From contig CAIJOA010000046.1 in assembly GCA_903822185.1 (NCBI GenBank), positions 30,929 through 94,928 of the forward strand: a DNA stretch of 64,000 bases, given 5' to 3'. The number at the start of each line of letters is the position of its first letter. Within the stretch, counting starts at the first letter, position 1. Position numbers and translations under genes: made by a program. The notes below the pieces were generated by a model. That model worked only from the letters and a program-made list of their open reading frames with translations. It was not told the DNA's origin and did not search any database. This DNA is from an uncultured Rhodospirillales bacterium (GTDB lineage Bacteria; Pseudomonadota; Alphaproteobacteria; ATCC43930; CGMCC-115725). Positions 26,193 to 33,276 of the stretch are shown here, in pieces.

Positions 26193-27241
26193 GCGAGCAG
26201 CCGCGCGACTTCGTAATGCCAGCGCGTGGCCGCCTGCCGCCAATCCGGCAAGTCCGCACCGGCTTGCGCCGCGCCTTGCGCGAAACGCAGCAGCGCCGCG
26301 CGATTATCGAGGCAGAAGCGCAGAGCTTCGGCGAGCGCCGGCAAATCGCCCGGCGGGACCAGGATGCCCGCGCTCTCGGGCACGGTGTCGGGAATAGCGC
26401 CCGCTTGGGTCGCGATAATCGGCAGGCCATGCGCCAGCGCTTCGGCGAAGGCCATGCCATAGCCTTCGTGAAACGACGGCAGCACAAACATATCGGCGGC
26501 GTCATAGAGCGGATCGAGCTGTGCCGGTGCCAACTCGCCATGCAGCTTGATCCGATCGCCGAGCCCGTGCCGCGCAATCGCGGCTTGCAACGCGGCTGCG
26601 TATTCGGTGTCGCGATCGAGACTGCCGATGCAATCGAGCGTCCAGTCGTTGCGGCGTAGCGTGGCCAAAGCTTCGACCAATAGCAGATGGCCTTTGCGCG
26701 GCGTAATGGTCGCGACCGACAACAGATGCACTTCGCGGCTGGCGCGTTGGCGTTGTTTAAGAATCGCGGGTTTGTCGGTGCCCGGCGGCGCGACGCCGAC
26801 GGCATCTATATCGACGCCATCGCGAATGACTGCATCGCCGGTCACGCGGCTGGGACATAGGATTCCGCGGAACAATGGCAGAAGCTGCATCTCGGCAGCA
26901 TGAAACCGCGCGGCATCCACGTCGCTCAATCCGGTTTCATCGGCCAGCGGATGATGCACCCAGCCGATCAACTGCAAGCGATGCGCTTCATGCGCGAGAC
27001 AATCGGCGAAAGCGAGCAAGCCGAGGCCGTCGATCACCGCGACTTCATCGTCATGCAGCGCAGCGAGAGCCGCTGTCGCAGCGTTGCGTGCGATGACGTC
27101 GGCATCGGGAAAGTTGCCGGGCATTTCGACGATATTGATCGCATGTCCTCGCTTGCGAAGCTCATCGACGACGCGGCGGGCAAAGAGATATCCGCCGGTC
27201 AATTGATCGATGCGCCCCGGAACGAGGAGAGCGAATTTCAA
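26189..27241 (-). CDS. Glycosyltransferase, GT4 family
   Basis: A 350-residue GT-B-fold enzyme that transfers a sugar from a nucleotide donor. The N-terminal acceptor domain begins MKFALLVPGRIDQLTGGYLFARRVV. The C-terminal donor domain has LLSVATITPRKGHLLLVEAL, the E-x7-E motif in FHEGYGMAFAEALAHGLP, then IATQAGAIPDTV and GILVPPGD. There is no membrane segment. The start overlaps the PTPS-like stop by 4 bases and the stop overlaps the methyltransferase start, so expression is coupled. The acceptor is probably the small molecule of this operon rather than a polysaccharide (inference). Confidence 0.88.
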   Translation of the reverse strand: MKFALLVPGRIDQLTGGYLFARRVVDELRKRGHAINIVEMPGNFPDADVIARNAATAALAALHDDEVAVIDGLGLLAFADCLAHEAHRLQLIGWVHHPLADETGLSDVDAARFHAAEMQLLPLFRGILCPSRVTGDAVIRDGVDIDAVGVAPPGTDKPAILKQRQRASREVHLLSVATITPRKGHLLLVEALATLRRNDWTLDCIGSLDRDTEYAAALQAAIARHGLGDRIKLHGELAPAQLDPLYDAADMFVLPSFHEGYGMAFAEALAHGLPIIATQAGAIPDTVPESAGILVPPGDLPALAEALRFCLDNRAALLRFAQGAAQAGADLPDWRQAATRWHYEVARLLA

Positions 27242-27642
27242 TCGAGGGGTCCTTCGAACGCCGCCCAGGCCACCGGCGATTCGCGCAACACGACGCGCAT
27301 CGAGGCAAGCGCGCCGGCGGTGCCGGGGCCGAAACCGCCTTTGCCGACATGGGCTTTCAAGCGGCGGAAGATATCGCCGGCCAGAAATTCAGTCGTCGTG
27401 TTGCGACCCTTGAACGACGGCAGTTCGTCGAGATTGTGATAATTGAGTTCGGCGAGGACGGCCTTGAGCGTCTCGAGCGCCTTGCCGATATCGCAGACGA
27501 GGCCGTCGCCATCCAATTCCTTACGGCGAAGTTCGATCTCGACGGCATAGGTCGCGCCATGCAGGCGCTGCGCCGGGCCGAAGATATCGCCGACGAAACT
27601 ATGGGCGATCATCACATGATCGCTGACAGCCAATGTGTACAT
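27238..27642 (-). CDS. 6-pyruvoyl/6-carboxy-tetrahydropterin synthase homologue with altered active site
   Basis: A 134-residue protein of the PTPS/QueD T-fold. Recognisable blocks: MIAHSF, RLHGATYAVEIEL, ELNYHNLDELP, NTTTEFLAGDIF and RESPVAWAAF. Aligned by eye to E. coli QueD, the catalytic Cys is Ala24, the Asp-His pair is Asn67-Tyr68, and one of three zinc histidines is Ala30 (HGH became HGA). The binding-site Glu in RESP is kept. It may have a different reaction or bind a pterin-like ligand. It sits 9 bases after the dehydrogenase gene and overlaps the glycosyltransferase gene. From memory, similar LHGATY proteins occur in other alphaproteobacteria. Confidence 0.85.
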   Translation of the reverse strand: MYTLAVSDHVMIAHSFVGDIFGPAQRLHGATYAVEIELRRKELDGDGLVCDIGKALETLKAVLAELNYHNLDELPSFKGRNTTTEFLAGDIFRRLKAHVGKGGFGPGTAGALASMRVVLRESPVAWAAFEGPLD

Positions 27643-27651
27643 GCTCAGCCT

Positions 27652-28620
27652 CTAGAAATAACGAACGATCTCGCATAACGCGCCGGCGGGGTCGCGCGCC
27701 AACTGCGCCATCTTCTCCGGCAATTGGTCGAGCGCTGTCTCGCCGGTGATCAACCGGTCATAGACCGGATCGGCCAGAAGCTCCAATGCCAGGTTTAAGC
27801 GTTGCCGATAGGTGCGGCGCGCGCGGCGGGCGGTGGCGACCGCGCCGACCTGCGACGATTTAAGAACTAGGCGGCGGCTATGGAAAGCTTCGCCCAGTGG
27901 CACGGCGACTTGTTTGTCGCCATACCAGCTCATCTCCAGCACCGTCGCCTCGAACCCGGCAAGGCTCAATGCGGTGGAGAGACCCGCCGCGTTGCCGCTG
28001 GTGTGAATGACCAGATCGCACTCGCCTTCGGCCTTTGCAGGCAACGCGAAGTTGCAACCGAGTGCGACGGTAATCTCCGCGCGCTTTTCATCCACATCGA
28101 TCAAGGTGACATGCGCGCCGGGCAGCTTCGCGGCCAGCGATGCGACCAAGCATCCAACCACGCCCGCGCCGATCACCGCGATCCTGTCGCCGATGCGCGG
28201 ACCGGCATCCCACAGACCGTTGAGCGCCGTCTCCATATTGGCCGCGAGTGTTGCGCGTCGATCCGGTACCGCATCGGGAATTTCGATGACCGCATCTTCC
28301 GGCACGACGTAACGATCTTGATGTGGATACAGCGCGAAGACGCGTTTGCCGGTTAGCGTTCCCTGCTCCACCGTGCCGACCGAGGCGTAGCCGTATTTCA
28401 CCGGCGCGGGAAAATCGCCGTCCTGAAAGGGACAACGCATCAACTGATATTGGCTGGGCGGTACTTGGCCTTGAAAGACGAGGCTTTCGGTGCCGCGGCT
28501 GATCGCGCTGAAGCTTGTGCGCACCAGCACATCGCTCGGGCCAAGCGTTGCAAGCGGTGTGGCGCGGATTTCGCCGCGCCCTGGCGCTGCCAGCCAGAAG
28601 GCGCGCGCGGTGTCGCTCAT
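27652..28620 (-). CDS. Medium-chain dehydrogenase/reductase (MDR) without catalytic zinc site
   Basis: A 322-residue oxidoreductase. ATG 28620 lies 1 base after the reductase stop and is chosen over 28662. The GroES-like N-domain has SAISRGTES where zinc alcohol dehydrogenases have a Cys, and VKYGYASVGTVEQG where they have GHE, so the catalytic zinc ligands are absent. The Rossmann domain is intact (IAVIGAGVVGCLVASLAAKLPG; LIDVDEKRA), so it binds NAD(P)H. Databases would probably label it a zinc-binding alcohol dehydrogenase. It likely reduces or oxidises an intermediate of the operon. Confidence 0.84.
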   Translation of the reverse strand: MSDTARAFWLAAPGRGEIRATPLATLGPSDVLVRTSFSAISRGTESLVFQGQVPPSQYQLMRCPFQDGDFPAPVKYGYASVGTVEQGTLTGKRVFALYPHQDRYVVPEDAVIEIPDAVPDRRATLAANMETALNGLWDAGPRIGDRIAVIGAGVVGCLVASLAAKLPGAHVTLIDVDEKRAEITVALGCNFALPAKAEGECDLVIHTSGNAAGLSTALSLAGFEATVLEMSWYGDKQVAVPLGEAFHSRRLVLKSSQVGAVATARRARRTYRQRLNLALELLADPVYDRLITGETALDQLPEKMAQLARDPAGALCEIVRYF

Positions 28621-28621
28621 G

Positions 28622-29398
28622 TCAGGTGCCGAAGATACATTCGAACAATGTATCATCCCCAAGCGTTATCCGGCGAACCGTGGGACGCAGGCCCGATGCA
28701 GGGTCCATGATCTCGGGCAAGGTGAGGCTCGGACGGCCCGATCCCATGATCACCGGCGCGACCGTCAGTTGCAGACGATCGAGACAGCCGGCGCGCAGGA
28801 AATGCGAAACGGTGACGCCGCCGCCTTCGATGAACAGCCAATGAAGTCCGCGTGCCTTGAGGGCCGCGACGATGGCGGCAGGCGCGATCTTGCCGTCGCC
28901 GTCGCGTGGCAAGGCGATGATCTCGGCGCCGTCGATCGGCGTATTGTTGCTGTTGTCTTCGGTGGTGATGAGCAATGTCGGCGTGCTGCGGTCGGTGAAG
29001 ACCTGATGATCGCCTTTCAATTTGCGGCGCGGATCGATGATCACGCGCGCCGGGTGATTGCCGCTGCAGCGGCGCACGGTCAGCAGCGGATCGTCGTGAA
29101 GTATCGTGTCCGTGCCGACGATCACCGCATCGGCCAGCGCGCGCATGCGGTGGGTGTGTTGCAGATCTTCGTCACCGGAAATCCAGCGCGACGCGCCGTT
29201 GGCGGCAGCGATCCGGCCGTCGAGGCTTTGCGCCAGATGCGCGATCACAAAGGTTTGTTCGACGGAGCGGGTGCAAAGCGGTCCATAGAGCGCTTCGATC
29301 GCATCGGCTGCCGTATAGGTGGATGCGTTGCGCCGGCGGCCCAACAGGCCCTGCCACTGCGCTTCCGCATATCCTTTTATGTCGCCTTCCGCAGCCAT
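28622..29398 (-). CDS. RibD C-terminal-type pyrimidine/pterin reductase (no deaminase domain)
   Basis: A 258-residue NADPH-dependent reductase of the RibD_C/DHFR-like fold, which in riboflavin synthesis reduces the ribose side chain of a diaminopyrimidine. Motifs: IAHLAQSLDGRIA, DPLLTVRRCSGNHPARVIID, LFIEGGGVTVSHFL and APVIMGSGRPSL. The zinc deaminase half of true RibD is missing; instead about 45 unfamiliar residues precede the domain. It is first gene of the minus-strand operon, and its start is only 36 bases from the divergent operon that encodes GTP cyclohydrolase II, whose product resembles its expected substrate. Confidence 0.86.
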   Translation of the reverse strand: MAAEGDIKGYAEAQWQGLLGRRRNASTYTAADAIEALYGPLCTRSVEQTFVIAHLAQSLDGRIAAANGASRWISGDEDLQHTHRMRALADAVIVGTDTILHDDPLLTVRRCSGNHPARVIIDPRRKLKGDHQVFTDRSTPTLLITTEDNSNNTPIDGAEIIALPRDGDGKIAPAAIVAALKARGLHWLFIEGGGVTVSHFLRAGCLDRLQLTVAPVIMGSGRPSLTLPEIMDPASGLRPTVRRITLGDDTLFECIFGT

Positions 29399-29434
29399 CG
29401 TTGACTCAACCCCAGTAAAGCATAATAAGCTTGG
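29399..29434. promoter_or_regulatory. 36-base divergent promoter region of the pterin-type operons
   Basis: Only 36 bases separate the two start codons. On the plus strand TTGACT (29401) and ATAATA/TAATAA, 15-16 bases later, look like a sigma-70 promoter. If it is used, the plus-strand message would be nearly leaderless or start at the downstream TTG (29444). The minus-strand promoter must overlap it, so the operons are probably co-regulated. Confidence 0.4.
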
Positions 29435-30037
29435 GTGCGATCCTTGAACACCAACAAGTTTTCGCGAGCACTGCCCCGGCCCTTCGGTGCGGCCAATTGG
29501 GTAACACTCGTTCGAGCCTGTATTGCCCTCGGCCTTCTTGGTTATGCCGTTGCGGCTCTACTGACCCCCACAAGTACGGCGGGACGATGGCTTTGGACCA
29601 CCGCTGCACTCTGCGCGGTGATACTGGATGGGATCGACGGCTATCTCGCGCGGCGTTTCGGCCAGACAAGCGCGTTCGGCGCGCGCTTCGATATGGAAAC
29701 CGATGCGGCGACCGTGCTGATGCTGTGCCTCTTGGCGTTTCTTACCGGGCAAGCCGGAGCTTGGGTGCTGTTGAGCGGCCTGATGCGCTACCTATTTATA
29801 ATCGGTGGCCGGATTTGGCCCGGCCTGACGATGCCGCTGGCGAAGAGCAAAAGGCGTCAAGTGATCTGCGTCATCCAGATTGCCGTACTCATTTTGGCGC
29901 TGGCGCCGGTCACGCCGCCCGGCATGGCGGCGATGATTTGCCTCGCGGGGCTTTTGCTGCTGGGCTATTCCTTCGCGGTCGATACCATATGGCTCGTGAC
30001 CAACCGGGCCGGTTTAGAGAGTGAGGCTGTACGGTGA
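29435..30037 (+). CDS. CDP-alcohol phosphatidyltransferase family protein
   Basis: A 200-residue inner-membrane enzyme with about six helices. The family signature D-x2-D-G-x2-A-R-x8-G-x3-D-x3-D is complete: DGIDGYLARRFG, then GARFDMETD. Such enzymes join a CDP-linked alcohol (usually CDP-diacylglycerol) to a second alcohol. The start is GTG 29435; TTG 29444 is an alternative. Its GTGA overlap with the GTP cyclohydrolase II gene and its place opposite the PTPS/glycosyltransferase operon suggest a dedicated rather than housekeeping role, possibly attaching the product to a lipid (inference). Confidence 0.85.
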   Translation: MRSLNTNKFSRALPRPFGAANWVTLVRACIALGLLGYAVAALLTPTSTAGRWLWTTAALCAVILDGIDGYLARRFGQTSAFGARFDMETDAATVLMLCLLAFLTGQAGAWVLLSGLMRYLFIIGGRIWPGLTMPLAKSKRRQVICVIQIAVLILALAPVTPPGMAAMICLAGLLLLGYSFAVDTIWLVTNRAGLESEAVR

Positions 30038-31143
30038 GCGAGAAGAACGTCGAAACCGGTGATGCGCGCTTGTTGCGCCGCGTCGATCGCGTGATCGGCG
30101 ATTTGCGTCGCGGCGAATTCGCGGTCGTCAACGGTGCGGGGCAAAGCGTTCTGCTCCAGGCGGCCGAGAATGTCAGCACGCAAAGTTTGGCGCAGTTGGC
30201 GGCACAAGGTCCCATCGCGCTGGCTCTGACCCGGCGCCGCGCAGCGGCGGTTGGCCTTGCCGCACCGGCCGATGCGCCCGGCGGCAGCGTCGTCCTTACC
30301 CTCCCGCCCAATACCGAACCCGCTTATCTCCATACCCTCGCCGATCCCGGCGCGGCCGTCGTTGGCATGGGGCTGACGGCCCCGGGCGGCGATCATCTGG
30401 TTGATGCCGCGGTCGAATTGACCAAGCTGGCGCGGCTGCTGCCGGCGGCGGTGATCGTGACGCTAACGCCCGACGCGGCGGCGCGTTTTGCCGCTGCCGA
30501 AGGGCTTTTGACGATCGATGCCGGCGACATCTTCGCCTATCAGGCCGAGGCGGCACGCAATCTCCGCATCGTCTCCGAGGCGCGCGTGCCGCTGGAAGAT
30601 GCCGAGGAAACCCGTCTGGTGCATTTCCGTCCCGGCGACGGCGGCGTCGGCCATGTTGCGATCGTCATCGGCGAACCCGATCCGTCCCAGCCGGTGCTGA
30701 TCCGACTACATTCGGAATGTTTCACCGGCGATCTGCTCGGCAGCCTGCGCTGCGATTGCGGCGATCAGCTGCGTGGCGCCATCGCCGAGATCGCGCGCAG
30801 CGGCGGCGGCGTGGTCCTCTATTTGTCGCAGGAAGGGCGCGGCATCGGCCTCGCCAACAAGCTGCGCGCTTACGAGCTGCAGGATGCCGGCTTCGACACG
30901 GTCGATGCGAACGAGCTGCTGGGCTTCGACGCGGACGAACGGGTCTATCTCCCGGCGGCGGCCATGCTGCGCCAGTTGGGTTTCAACCGTGTCCGGCTGC
31001 TGACCAACAATCCGGAAAAGATCGACCAGTTGGGTCGCTCCGGCATCGAGGTGGTCGAACGCGTCGCCCATGCCTTCCCGGCCAATGCCCATAACGAGCG
31101 TTACCTGCGGACCAAGGCGACACGCAGCGGGCATATGCTCTAG
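30034..31143 (+). CDS. ribA: GTP cyclohydrolase II with degenerate N-terminal domain
   Basis: A 369-residue protein. The C-terminal 200 residues are GTP cyclohydrolase II, which opens GTP to a diaminopyrimidine ribosyl phosphate, formate and pyrophosphate. Zinc ligands are in HSECFTGDLLGSLRCDCGD, and catalytic residues in YLSQEGRGIGLANKLRAYELQD. The N-terminal 150 residues are weakly like the RibB (DHBP synthase) fold but lack its acidic metal site, as in many alphaproteobacterial RibA proteins. The start is GTG, overlapping the previous stop. It may serve riboflavin, the neighbouring pathway, or both; no other rib gene is in the window. Confidence 0.9.
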   Translation: MSEKNVETGDARLLRRVDRVIGDLRRGEFAVVNGAGQSVLLQAAENVSTQSLAQLAAQGPIALALTRRRAAAVGLAAPADAPGGSVVLTLPPNTEPAYLHTLADPGAAVVGMGLTAPGGDHLVDAAVELTKLARLLPAAVIVTLTPDAAARFAAAEGLLTIDAGDIFAYQAEAARNLRIVSEARVPLEDAEETRLVHFRPGDGGVGHVAIVIGEPDPSQPVLIRLHSECFTGDLLGSLRCDCGDQLRGAIAEIARSGGGVVLYLSQEGRGIGLANKLRAYELQDAGFDTVDANELLGFDADERVYLPAAAMLRQLGFNRVRLLTNNPEKIDQLGRSGIEVVERVAHAFPANAHNERYLRTKATRSGHML

Positions 31144-31164
31144 CGGTCCGGTTCTGCCGGGCAA

Positions 31165-31182
31165 ATTTTGCCGTGGCAAAAT
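31165..31182. promoter_or_regulatory. Perfect operator-like inverted repeat ATTTTGCC-GT-GGCAAAAT
   Basis: 8-bp arms separated by only 2 bases, too tight for an RNA hairpin loop and typical of a dimeric regulator site. It lies between ribA and the next gene, 84 bases before its start. Confidence 0.4.
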
Positions 31183-31265
31183 CCGCGCGCTTCTAACCCC
31201 TTGATTTACAAGGCTTGGGCCTTGGCATACGGCGTGCAATTGGATTTGGCAGAAGGATTTTTGCC

Positions 31266-32156
31266 ATGTCCGATATCGCCGCCACCTCATCTGCCGCTGT
31301 TGCCGCTCAGGCACCCTCCGACTCAGGCCAGAAGCTTTGGTCGAAGGGCGGGTTCGGCTTCAAGGATCTGCTCGATATCGTCAATCCGCTGCAGCATCTG
31401 CCGGTGATCGGCTCGGTTTATCGCTACCTGACCGGCGACGAACCTTCTGGCGGCGCGCGGATCGTCGGAGACGCGCTTTATGGCGGGCCGATCGGCTTGG
31501 GCGTCGGCGTCGTTTCCTCGATGCTCAGCGATTCCCAGGGACATGATGTCGGCGAGCAAATGCTGGCGAAGGTTTTCGGTTCGCATGACGATGCCGTACC
31601 GACGACTGCTGTCGCCTCGGCAACGCAGACCTCGGCCCCTCCTTCGTTCCCGCCAACCCCCATCGCCGCCGCCCGCCCGAATACGCGGACGATCGCGTCG
31701 GCCGCCGCTCCGACCACGCCGGGCGCATCGCCTTTTGCGACCCCGACCGCGACCAGCCCGGTCGATATGACCGGGCTTTATAAATCGGCCTCGGCCCCCG
31801 GCGCGTCGGCCGCGAAAACGCCGGAAGACAGTTTTCTGAGCCAAAGAGCCCAATTCCAGCAGCAACTCGCCAATGGCCGGGCGCCGAACGGCCAAGTCGT
31901 CGCTCCCCGGGCAGTGCCGCTGGAATTGCCGGGCAATCTCCAGACCCCGCAACGCGCGCCGATCGCCCGCCCTGCTGTCGCAACTGCGAACCAGGCTGCC
32001 CCGGCCACGGTCCAGCCGCCGGACCCGAACAATCCGGTGGCGATCCCGCAAAAGATGCTCGAGGCGTTGGATAAATATTCCCAAATGAAGAAACAGCAGA
32101 ATCAGGACGATAGCGCCCAAGCGGCGACCGCCGACAAGGTCGATCTGTCGCTCTGA
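31266..32156 (+). CDS. Conserved hypothetical protein with disordered Ala/Pro-rich middle, 296 residues
   Basis: ATG 31266 with AGAAGGA 8 bases upstream is preferred over the longer frame. The N-terminal 100 residues look folded: FKDLLDIVNPLQHLPVIGSVYRYLTGDEPSGGARIVGDALYGGPIGLGVGVVSSML (given in parts: DIVNPLQHLPVIGSVYR; GGARIVGDALYGGPIG). I recall similar NPLQHxP...YRxxTGD...GGALYGGP proteins in other Rhodospirillales. The middle (105-250) is Ala/Pro/Thr-rich and disordered. The C-terminus ends in an amphipathic helix (PQKMLEALDKYSQMKKQQ). There is no signal peptide. The function is unknown. A terminator follows. Confidence 0.75.
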   Translation: MSDIAATSSAAVAAQAPSDSGQKLWSKGGFGFKDLLDIVNPLQHLPVIGSVYRYLTGDEPSGGARIVGDALYGGPIGLGVGVVSSMLSDSQGHDVGEQMLAKVFGSHDDAVPTTAVASATQTSAPPSFPPTPIAAARPNTRTIASAAAPTTPGASPFATPTATSPVDMTGLYKSASAPGASAAKTPEDSFLSQRAQFQQQLANGRAPNGQVVAPRAVPLELPGNLQTPQRAPIARPAVATANQAAPATVQPPDPNNPVAIPQKMLEALDKYSQMKKQQNQDDSAQAATADKVDLSL

Positions 32157-32180
32157 TTTCCACCAAATTTCGGAATGTTT

Positions 32181-32205
32181 GCGGTGCAACGCAGCACCGC
32201 TTTTT
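32181..32205 (+). terminator. Terminator after the hypothetical gene
   Basis: A perfect 7-bp stem GCGGTGC/GCACCGC (32181-32187, 32194-32200) with a 6-base loop is followed by TTTTT. Confidence 0.8.
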
Positions 32206-32399
32206 CGCGTTGCGAAATAGTACCGATCCGGTCCTTGAACGGTCGGACGCGTCACACCATCTAGCAAGATGCGCCGAGGGCAGATCACCCGAAGCCAAGC
32301 CTGAAAGCCAGCGAACCGCACTCACCGACACGGCACCTCTTCGCGCCGGCGGAACGAATCTGCGCCTCTTGAATTGGCCTTTATGAAATGGACGGACCC

Positions 32400-33272
32400 A
32401 TGAACACGAAATTTGATTCCAGCCTTACCCGCTTCGTCGAAGAGGCAAAACGCTATCCGATGCTCAGCCCCGAGCACGAGAACGAAGTCGCCCTGTTGTG
32501 GCGCGACAAGCGGGATCGTGCTGCGCTGGATGAACTGGTTGGTAGCCATCTGCGCCTGGTCGTCAAAATCGCGCGCGGCTTTTCCGGCTACGGCTTGCCG
32601 CTGTCGGACCTGGTCGCCGAAGGCAATGTCGGGGTGATGCAGGCGGCCGAGAAATTCGATCCCGATCGCGGCTTCCGCTTCGCGACCTACGCGATGTGGT
32701 GGATCCGCGCCTCGATCCAGGAATACATCCTTCATTCTTGGTCGCTGGTGAAAATCGGCACGACCGCCGCGCAGAAAAAACTGTTCTTCAATCTGCGCCG
32801 GATGAAGGCGCGACTGCAGGAATTGGAGCAAGGCGATCTTTCGCCCGAGAACGTCGCCTTCATCGCGCGCGAACTGTCCGTGCCCGAAGGTGAAGTGGTC
32901 GAGATGAATCGCCGCCTCGGCGGAGCCGACAATTCGCTCAACGCAACGCTCGGCTCGGACGGCGAAAGCGAATGGCTCGAGATGCTGGTCGATGAACGGC
33001 CGAACCAAGAGGTTGTCATCGGCAATCTTGAGGAAGGACGCCGTCGCAAGGATCTGCTCGGCGCGGCCTTGAAGAAGCTTAATCCGCGCGAACGCGAGAT
33101 CGTCGTCGAGCGGCGCTTGAAGGACGAGCCGGCGACTCTGGAAGAGTTGTCGCATCGTTATGCCGTCTCACGCGAGCGCATTCGGCAGATCGAAGTTCGG
33201 GCGGTTGAGAAGCTTCAGAAAGCGGTTGTTGCTGCCAATATCTCGCAGCCGCTGGAACGTATCGCCGCCTAA
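32400..33272 (+). CDS. rpoH: RpoH-type heat-shock sigma factor (sigma-32 family)
   Basis: A 290-residue sigma factor directing RNA polymerase to heat-shock or stress promoters. ATG 32400 (MNTKFDSSLTRFVEEAKRYPMLSP) is chosen; ATG 32388 in the same frame is possible. Region 2 is intact (HLRLVVKIARGFSGYGLP, FATYAMWWIRASIQEYIL). The RpoH box QKKLFFNLR, specific to this family, is present near residue 125. Region 4 ends with a helix-turn-helix (HRYAVSRERIRQIEVRAVEKLQ). Sequence details differ from typical alphaproteobacterial RpoH1, so this may be the second paralogue. It converges on the anion permease with a 4-base gap. Confidence 0.93.
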   Translation: MNTKFDSSLTRFVEEAKRYPMLSPEHENEVALLWRDKRDRAALDELVGSHLRLVVKIARGFSGYGLPLSDLVAEGNVGVMQAAEKFDPDRGFRFATYAMWWIRASIQEYILHSWSLVKIGTTAAQKKLFFNLRRMKARLQELEQGDLSPENVAFIARELSVPEGEVVEMNRRLGGADNSLNATLGSDGESEWLEMLVDERPNQEVVIGNLEEGRRRKDLLGAALKKLNPREREIVVERRLKDEPATLEELSHRYAVSRERIRQIEVRAVEKLQKAVVAANISQPLERIAA

Positions 33273-33276
33273 TCGT

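Noticed and set aside
30034..30480. Functional RibB (DHBP synthase) domain in the GTP cyclohydrolase II protein
   Set aside because: The fold is weakly recognisable, but the acidic metal-binding motif of active RibB is absent.
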